This document shows positions 9,170 to 12,960 of a stretch of DNA of 12,960 bases, in pieces. Position numbers and translations under genes: made by a program. The stretch comes from Saccoglossus kowalevskii (taxonomy: Eukaryota > Hemichordata > Enteropneusta > Harrimaniidae): assembly GCF_000003605.2 (NCBI RefSeq), contig NW_003129365.1, forward strand, positions 153,537 through 166,496. Reading direction: 5' to 3'. The notes beneath the pieces were generated by a model. It was not told where the DNA came from. It saw only the letters and a list, made by a program, of their open reading frames with translations, and did not search any database. Every line of letters starts with the position of its first letter. Within the stretch, counting starts at the first letter, position 1.

Positions 9170-9175
9170 GTGAGT
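9170..9175 (+). promoter_or_regulatory. splice donor GTGAGT
   Basis: GTGAGT directly follows AAAGAAAAT and matches the donor consensus at every intronic position. It overlaps the TGA that would otherwise end the open frame, so splicing decides whether the protein ends here or continues. Confidence 0.7.
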
Positions 9176-9191
9176 ATCAAATACTTTTTAT

Positions 9192-9197
9192 AATAAA
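9192..9197 (+). terminator. possible intronic poly(A) signal AATAAA
   Basis: AATAAA lies about 20 bp after the alternative stop codon at 9171-9173. If used, it would give a short transcript ending in this intron and a ~231-residue truncated protein. No GT-rich downstream element is obvious, so this is a possibility only. Confidence 0.2.
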
Positions 9198-9244
9198 CAG
9201 ACACATTTGATAATGGCTTACATACTAAAGAAGAATTACTACGT

Positions 9245-9280
9245 AGACATTTTGTTTAAAGGTGGTACAAAAACAAAGAA
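9245..9280 (+). repeat. dispersed repeat copy C, left fragment
   Basis: ATTTTGTTTAAAGGTGGTAC resembles the monomer start at 7714 (TTTTTGTTTAAACTTGGTAC). It is cut off where the transposon begins, and its continuation is found beyond the transposon at about 12583. The match is short and imperfect on this side. Confidence 0.4.
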
Positions 9281-9282
9281 TA

Positions 9283-9405
9283 CAGTACTCATTCCGCCCA
9301 ACCTCCGCTTTTATTGCTTTTTTTTTCGATCGCTTAATTTCCGACCGGAAACCGACCGCTTTTTTTCCGCTCGCTCGCTCGCTTTTGTTCGCTCGCTCTT
9401 GCTAT
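9283..9405 (+). repeat. left terminal inverted repeat with CGCTCGC-rich subterminal zone
   Basis: After the conserved outer 24 bp come a nine-T run with CGATCGC, CCGACCGGAAACCGACCG, and clustered CGCTCGCTCGCTCGC. The zone is far richer in CpG than its surroundings. Repeated subterminal motifs of this type often serve as transposase-binding sites, an inference here. Confidence 0.65.
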
Positions 9406-9714
9406 GGCTGGCTTCAGAAACATCATCCGCTCGCCAACTGACTGCTGGGTTAACCATGATCGTACATTGTATCTATAAACTTACGTTTTTATTTGTAACA
9501 AATTTAGGTTTTAATGATGATTCAAAATACAACGCGTATTGCTTCTCTGTATTGGGAAGGGGGACAAAGACGCCTTCAAATCACTTGACACATTGTAACG
9601 TTTGCTATGCAAGTCTAACTGTGACCTGTATTTACATATTTACGTCCTTGTGTGCGTAGTTCAAGCAGCTATATAACTGGTCAATCAATCGAGATATGTA
9701 TTGAGTACTAGTAT

Positions 9715-9734
9715 TTGTGTGTTGTGTGTGTGTG
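9715..9734. repeat. GT microsatellite
   Basis: TGTGTGTTGTGTGTGTGTG, a short interrupted dinucleotide run inside the transposon. Confidence 0.85.
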
Positions 9735-10026
9735 ATTTTGTCTAAATTTATTCCGAACGGCGCTCAAAATAATTTGACACTTTGTTATTTGCGAACGCAT
9801 AAGTAATACAAATGCTGTAGTTCAGAAAATCTATCGGGTTAACTTTTGCTCGTGTCTGGGTGGGCAAAACAAAACTGCACATATAATCATTGCATAGCTG
9901 AATTTCTACAAATCTACTAGTATAATGACTGTGATGATTAATCGCTTACAAGTCTGAGTACATGCGGCGGCGAATTATTGGATTGGCAGCTGCCGGACCA
10001 AAAATGAAAGAGAGGAAAACATAAAA

Positions 10027-10126
10027 CAAAACAAAAGCAACCTGTGATACATTTCGAAAATAAAAATACAAAATAAACGAAATCAGAGGCGCCGACCACG
10101 CGTGTTTGAAATAAATAAAGCGTGCT
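10027..10126 (-). repeat. internal inverted repeat, left arm
   Basis: The reverse complement of this segment aligns over ~100 bp with 11599-11704 at roughly 80% identity by eye. Shared landmarks are TATTTATTTC, GTGGTCGGCGCC, GTTTATTTTG, TTTTATT, CGAAAT and TATCAC. The arms lie about 745 and 870 bp from the two transposon ends. They could be the inner ends of once-long terminal inverted repeats, or two copies of a smaller element in opposite orientation. Confidence 0.7.
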
Positions 10127-10555
10127 GTGACACAGTCTCATCAGACTCTTTCACTTACACAATATACTTATGCTATTTCCCAAAGCATTTATATTTAATA
10201 CATTGACGAAACACTGCAAGAAAAATATAAATCAGGCTTGTAATTACTAGTAACTCAACTCAAACGCAATATTGATCACTGGAAAAGTGGATAAATTCAA
10301 ACCGTCATCAAATTCAAAATTCAAACGATCTTGTTGAATGTCAATCAAAAATAAACTTGATGTTTAGAAAGACAAAAACAACAACATATTAGAATGCAAA
10401 CAAATTTAGCAGCAAAGAACGAGAAATGCATGTGGGAAAGCGATGAGTGAACTCAAGGAAAATTATGCTAATGTTAGAACCAGCCATAAACCCCGTGGAG
10501 TACTCGCTAAAACATCGAGAAAATGTGCCATTTCAAAGGGCACCCTTACAAATAA

Positions 10556-10660
10556 TGTCTGCAATTGTGTGAACATGATAACATGCAAACAAGGAACAGA
10601 ACTTGTGGTCCACCAAGGAAACTTAGCGATGGCGCAGTTAGATGTACACGGCTGTTGAAA
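10556..10660 (+). pseudogene. possible remnant of a thrombospondin type 1 repeat
   Basis: In the frame opening after a TAA at 10553, the translation gives CLQLCEHDNMQTRNRTC, then GPPRKLSDGAVRC. The C-x2-x-C start, the QTRxRxC core, the GPP and the G-x3-C end follow the layout of the second half of a TSP1 repeat (normally WxxWSxC...RxRxC...GxxC). The Trp-bearing first half is absent and no splice acceptor precedes it. It could be a gene fragment captured by the transposon, or a coincidence in a short frame. Another frame (10443-10658, 71 codons) overlaps it and shows no motif. Confidence 0.2.
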
Positions 10661-11598
10661 ACAGCGACTCCTTCGATTTCATATGAGCAGGTTCACGTGG
10701 ATGTTTTCAACTATTACCAACAACACTATAGTAATAAAGACTTTCCGTTTTCGACATTGTGAAATTTTTTTGTTTTTATGTAGAAAAATACAATATTTTT
10801 ACCAAGTAAAATCATATTTATTATTAAAGTTATTGTTCATACATGAGTTGTCGAACACACTACATAGTTTGTAATTTCATCCAGCTCCTTTCAGTCACAA
10901 TTCAAGACAAATAAAAGGCACAAATATAGATAATATAGCAAATTATTTTTTTCTGTAATATTCGTGTTTAATCAGTAATTATAAAAATAAAACATTTCGT
11001 TATGAATGAATCGTAATATGAATTTCTAAATTATCTTGTCAAAATCGTTTTTTTCAGGGTTTTCCCCCAAGAAAAGACGAAAGAATTTCATAATGTCGGG
11101 AACGGGAAGTCTTTTTTTTATTATTATTTATTGGGAACGAAAAATCTTTATCGTAGTGCTTCGCCTCGGTTGACAATGAGCTCTTCGGGTCGCTAAATCT
11201 GTATGTCAACCTCTGTTGGGGTGAACATTTGTATTATTATACCGAATAAATCTTAAAACAGAAATTGTGGCACTCAATCATGGTAATCTTCCAGGTCACC
11301 ATTAGAAAGATTTTCGGAGGCAAATTTTATCTCCACTCAAGGCTATCTTGAAGGATTGCAGGAAATTGACCCTTACCGATTCAGATTTATGAGTTAATTG
11401 GGATTCAGGTACCATAGTGTTTGTAACTGAGTATTCCTAAAGATACGCAAAAAAAACGAACTTTCGCGTGGGATTTTTCATACAAACATTGAAAATGGTT
11501 CCCGACACTGATTATTTTTTATCCTTCAATTTTTCCAAGACGCGGCAAACCCTGCTCATGACCGGAGACGTCGTCGAGATGCATGCGCGATTCCTCTT

Positions 11599-11704
11599 AG
11601 CAACGCATTGTATTTATTTCCAACGTGTGTGGTCGGCGCCTTTGATTGTGTTTATTTTGTTCTTTTATTCACGAAATCTATCACTGGCAGCGTTTTTTTT
11701 GTCG
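11599..11704 (+). repeat. internal inverted repeat, right arm
   Basis: Partner of 10027-10126, including the 12 bp exact match GTGGTCGGCGCC. The ~1.47 kb between the arms has no recognised gene. A short open frame at 11468-11719 overlaps this arm and is not regarded as a gene. Confidence 0.7.
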
Positions 11705-11927
11705 CGTCTCCCAACTTAATGTCCAAGCTGACTTTGTTTTGGCTGTAAGTGAACTACGTACATGGAAGTATTTTAGTTTGCAAAAGGAAATACCCTGCAA
11801 AATTTGAGTCCTTCATTTTATAACGAGACATTGGGCACAAAAATAAAAACCATAATTGTAATTCAACAAGTTTATGTAATGTGTTAGTCCGCTTGCCAGC
11901 CGCCTAGTTAAAAAAACGCGATCTCCA

Positions 11928-12347
11928 TTGATGTCGGCTTCGATTAACTTTGGACAAGTAAGATGGGCGCTGGCCGACATTACATTTGCAATTATTTTTT
12001 CACAGACTTACTATTTCTGCAGATATTTTTCAATTGTTCTAGGTGTCATGGATTTATATAACTACAACTTGACCCGCGTTAAACCCAAACCATGCGTGCA
12101 AGGCAACCGTCATTCTACACACGGTTACTCGACGATTATCGTACTCTACAGTAGACATTTTTCGTTCTCCACCAAAAATAGATGTTTTTTTTTCATATTA
12201 GTTTTGTCTGTGTCAGTGGTGTCACATTTGATTACACATGTTTGGTTCGATCTTGTTTATGGTGGACATTATTACTATGCGTATGTATTATTACCAATTT
12301 TATATGGCAGTGTGATCCACCGTATTTTTTCAACGGTCGTTCTATAA
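11928..12347 (+). other. longest open frame wholly inside the transposon, 139 codons, unrecognised
   Basis: Translation is rich in Phe, Tyr, Val, Ile and His with two hydrophobic stretches (residues ~15-40 and ~85-130), so it would be membrane-like if expressed. It contains no DDE/D catalytic pattern, zinc finger or helix-turn-helix that I can see, so it is not a transposase remnant I recognise. T-rich AT DNA readily yields Phe/Ile/Tyr-rich frames, so chance is the leading explanation. Confidence 0.15.
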
Positions 12348-12449
12348 ATTTCTGATTGTATTCATTCTTCTTTTAGCATCATGAAAACAAAATGAAACAA
12401 TAGGTAAATGCGGGTGGTTGCGCTGTCATGCAAGCGAGCATGCGAGCGG

Positions 12450-12572
12450 ATACTCTCGGATTTGCGCGGTTGGAAAAAAAACGTGAATTGTCCGGTCGAA
12501 TTGAACAAAGCGAGCGAAAAAAAAGCGATCGAAATCCGGAAGCGGGCGGGAGGTTGGGCGAAATGAGTACTG
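12450..12572 (-). repeat. right terminal inverted repeat
   Basis: Read on the minus strand from 12572, it mirrors the left end: CAGTACTCATTTCGCCCAAC, then a GCTTCCGGATTTCGATCGC stretch, eight or nine T, CGCTCGC and TTCGACCGGA. The arms differ by several indels. Just outside, GTACTG is repeated (TACTGTAGTACTGTAC), so the exact border could shift by 8 bp. Confidence 0.65.
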
Positions 12573-12582
12573 TAGTACTGTA

Positions 12583-12640
12583 CATATGCATGTCAATTTG
12601 TTTTGATCACCTTGATGGGAGCCATTTTTGTCTTCCGCAA
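12583..12640 (+). repeat. dispersed repeat copy C, right fragment
   Basis: ATATGCATGTCAATTTGTTTT, GATCACCTTGATGG and GAGCCATTTTTGT follow the middle and end of the monomer in copies A and B in the right order, with a small deletion around GACTGGC. It takes up the repeat close to where the left fragment at 9245-9280 stops, as expected if the transposon split one repeat. Confidence 0.6.
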
Positions 12641-12862
12641 TACAACAAAAATACGACAACAAAAATATTTTCAGGCATGTTTATTTTTCAGCTCCTCAAA
12701 GTCAAGCAGAGCTATTCATATTACTTATTTTCTGGTATCAAGTTACATTTTCAATGTAACATTGGTGGTTCACTCTCTGATTGTTTATTTTGTGATGGTA
12801 CCTTAAATTCTCCAAGTTAATGAATATGTTGTCATATTTGAAGAAAATGCTATTTTCAATTT
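12641..12862. other. no gene seen
   Basis: AT-rich DNA. An open frame of 130 codons that ends here begins inside the transposon's right terminal repeat and crosses its border, so it is not a gene. Confidence 0.5.
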
Positions 12863-12947
12863 CTAGGGTATAAGTCTGATAATTACTTAAATTGTTTACC
12901 AGTGCCTAGGGTATAAGTCTGATAATTACTTAAATTGTTACCAATAC
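12863..12947. repeat. 43 bp tandem repeat, two copies, possibly continuing beyond the window
   Basis: CTAGGGTATAAGTCTGATAA followed by TTACTTAAATTGTT occurs at 12863 and again at 12906. The first 35 bp are identical, the rest differs slightly (TTTACCAGTGC versus TTACCAATACC). Near-identity suggests a recent duplication or the edge of a longer array. Confidence 0.9.
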
Positions 12948-12960
12948 CCAAGATTATTAC

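Larger units (their letters stand above)
9406..12449. other. transposon interior, no intact gene
   Basis: About 3 kb lies between the terminal repeats. Apart from the internal inverted repeat pair, the GT run, the TSP1-like scrap and the 139-codon frame, it is AT-rich with poly-A/T runs (11108-11130, 11690-11700). Base composition and CpG content vary along it, suggesting a mosaic rather than one coding element. A short inverted pair ATGTCGGC/GCCGACAT lies at 11931-11979. Confidence 0.5.
9283..12572. mobile_element. 3.29 kb terminal-inverted-repeat DNA transposon, non-autonomous or decayed
   Basis: The left end CAGTACTCATTCCGCCCAAC and the reverse complement of the right end CAGTACTCATTTCGCCCAAC agree at 23 of the first 24 positions. 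Looser similarity continues for about 120 bp through T runs, CGATCGC/CGCTCGC motifs and CGACCGGA. Both ends are preceded by TA (9281-9282 and 12573-12574), which fits a TA target duplication as in Tc1/mariner-like elements; the CAGT terminus is also common there. No transposase is recognisable: the interior holds only short open frames, an internal inverted repeat pair and AT-rich filler, so it is non-autonomous, captured or long dead. It sits in the intron after the acidic exon. Other TA-targeting superfamilies are possible; the superfamily call is inference. Confidence 0.65.

Noticed and set aside
9207-9659. 150-codon plus-strand open frame
   Set aside because: It starts in flanking DNA, crosses the transposon border and reads through the CGCTCGC terminal repeat, so it cannot be an evolved gene.
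12428-12820. 130-codon plus-strand open frame and overlapping minus-strand frames
   Set aside because: They begin in or cross the right terminal inverted repeat; their Arg/Ser/Glu-rich parts simply translate the CG-rich repeat.

Overview
The window looks like intron-rich, repeat-dense genomic DNA of a marine invertebrate, possibly a mollusc or another lophotrochozoan. It is AT-rich, has eukaryotic splice signals and poly(A) hexamers, and shows no prokaryotic gene organisation. It holds DNA-transposon debris, two long tandem arrays, and a decayed copy of a multi-copy invertebrate ORF family (EADTRI / TDTDV / GKGK motifs). The lineage is an inference from style and families; no marker gene fixes it.

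Layout. 1-520 is AT-rich DNA with one possible poly(A) signal. 575-1177 is copy A of a dispersed repeat made of monomers about 140 bp apart with a conserved 3' tail. 1262-2360 is a degenerate tandem array of GCAAAGT-bearing units of about 20 bp that recur with a ~60 bp rhythm. 2603-2811 could be a promoter and non-coding first exon, ending in a strong donor (TTCAG|GTGAGT). 3363-3774 holds two adjacent MITE-like inverted-repeat elements. 3871-4885 (minus strand) is a pseudogene of the EADTRI-type family, with two frameshifts and three in-frame stops. 5833-6885 is a 36-copy minisatellite with a 29/30 bp unit. 7711-8213 is copy B of the dispersed repeat. 8458-9169 is the only convincing protein-coding exon. 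It carries the first 230 codons of an extremely acidic Asp/Ser-rich protein with a basic end, bounded by a textbook acceptor and donor. 9283-12572 is a 3.29 kb terminal-inverted-repeat DNA transposon with a TA target duplication. It appears to have landed inside a third copy of the dispersed repeat, whose halves lie on each side. 12863-12947 is a pair of 43 bp tandem repeats running towards the window edge.

How it fits together. The simplest model is one plus-strand host gene: non-coding exon 1 (~2640-2811), a 5.6 kb intron filled by MITEs, the pseudogene, the minisatellite and dispersed repeat B, then the start-codon exon (8458-9169), then a further intron that took the transposon. Joining exon 1 to exon 2 would create an 11-codon upstream ORF that stops just after the junction. 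Nothing else in the window looks like an intact gene, and no tRNA, rRNA or CRISPR was recognised.
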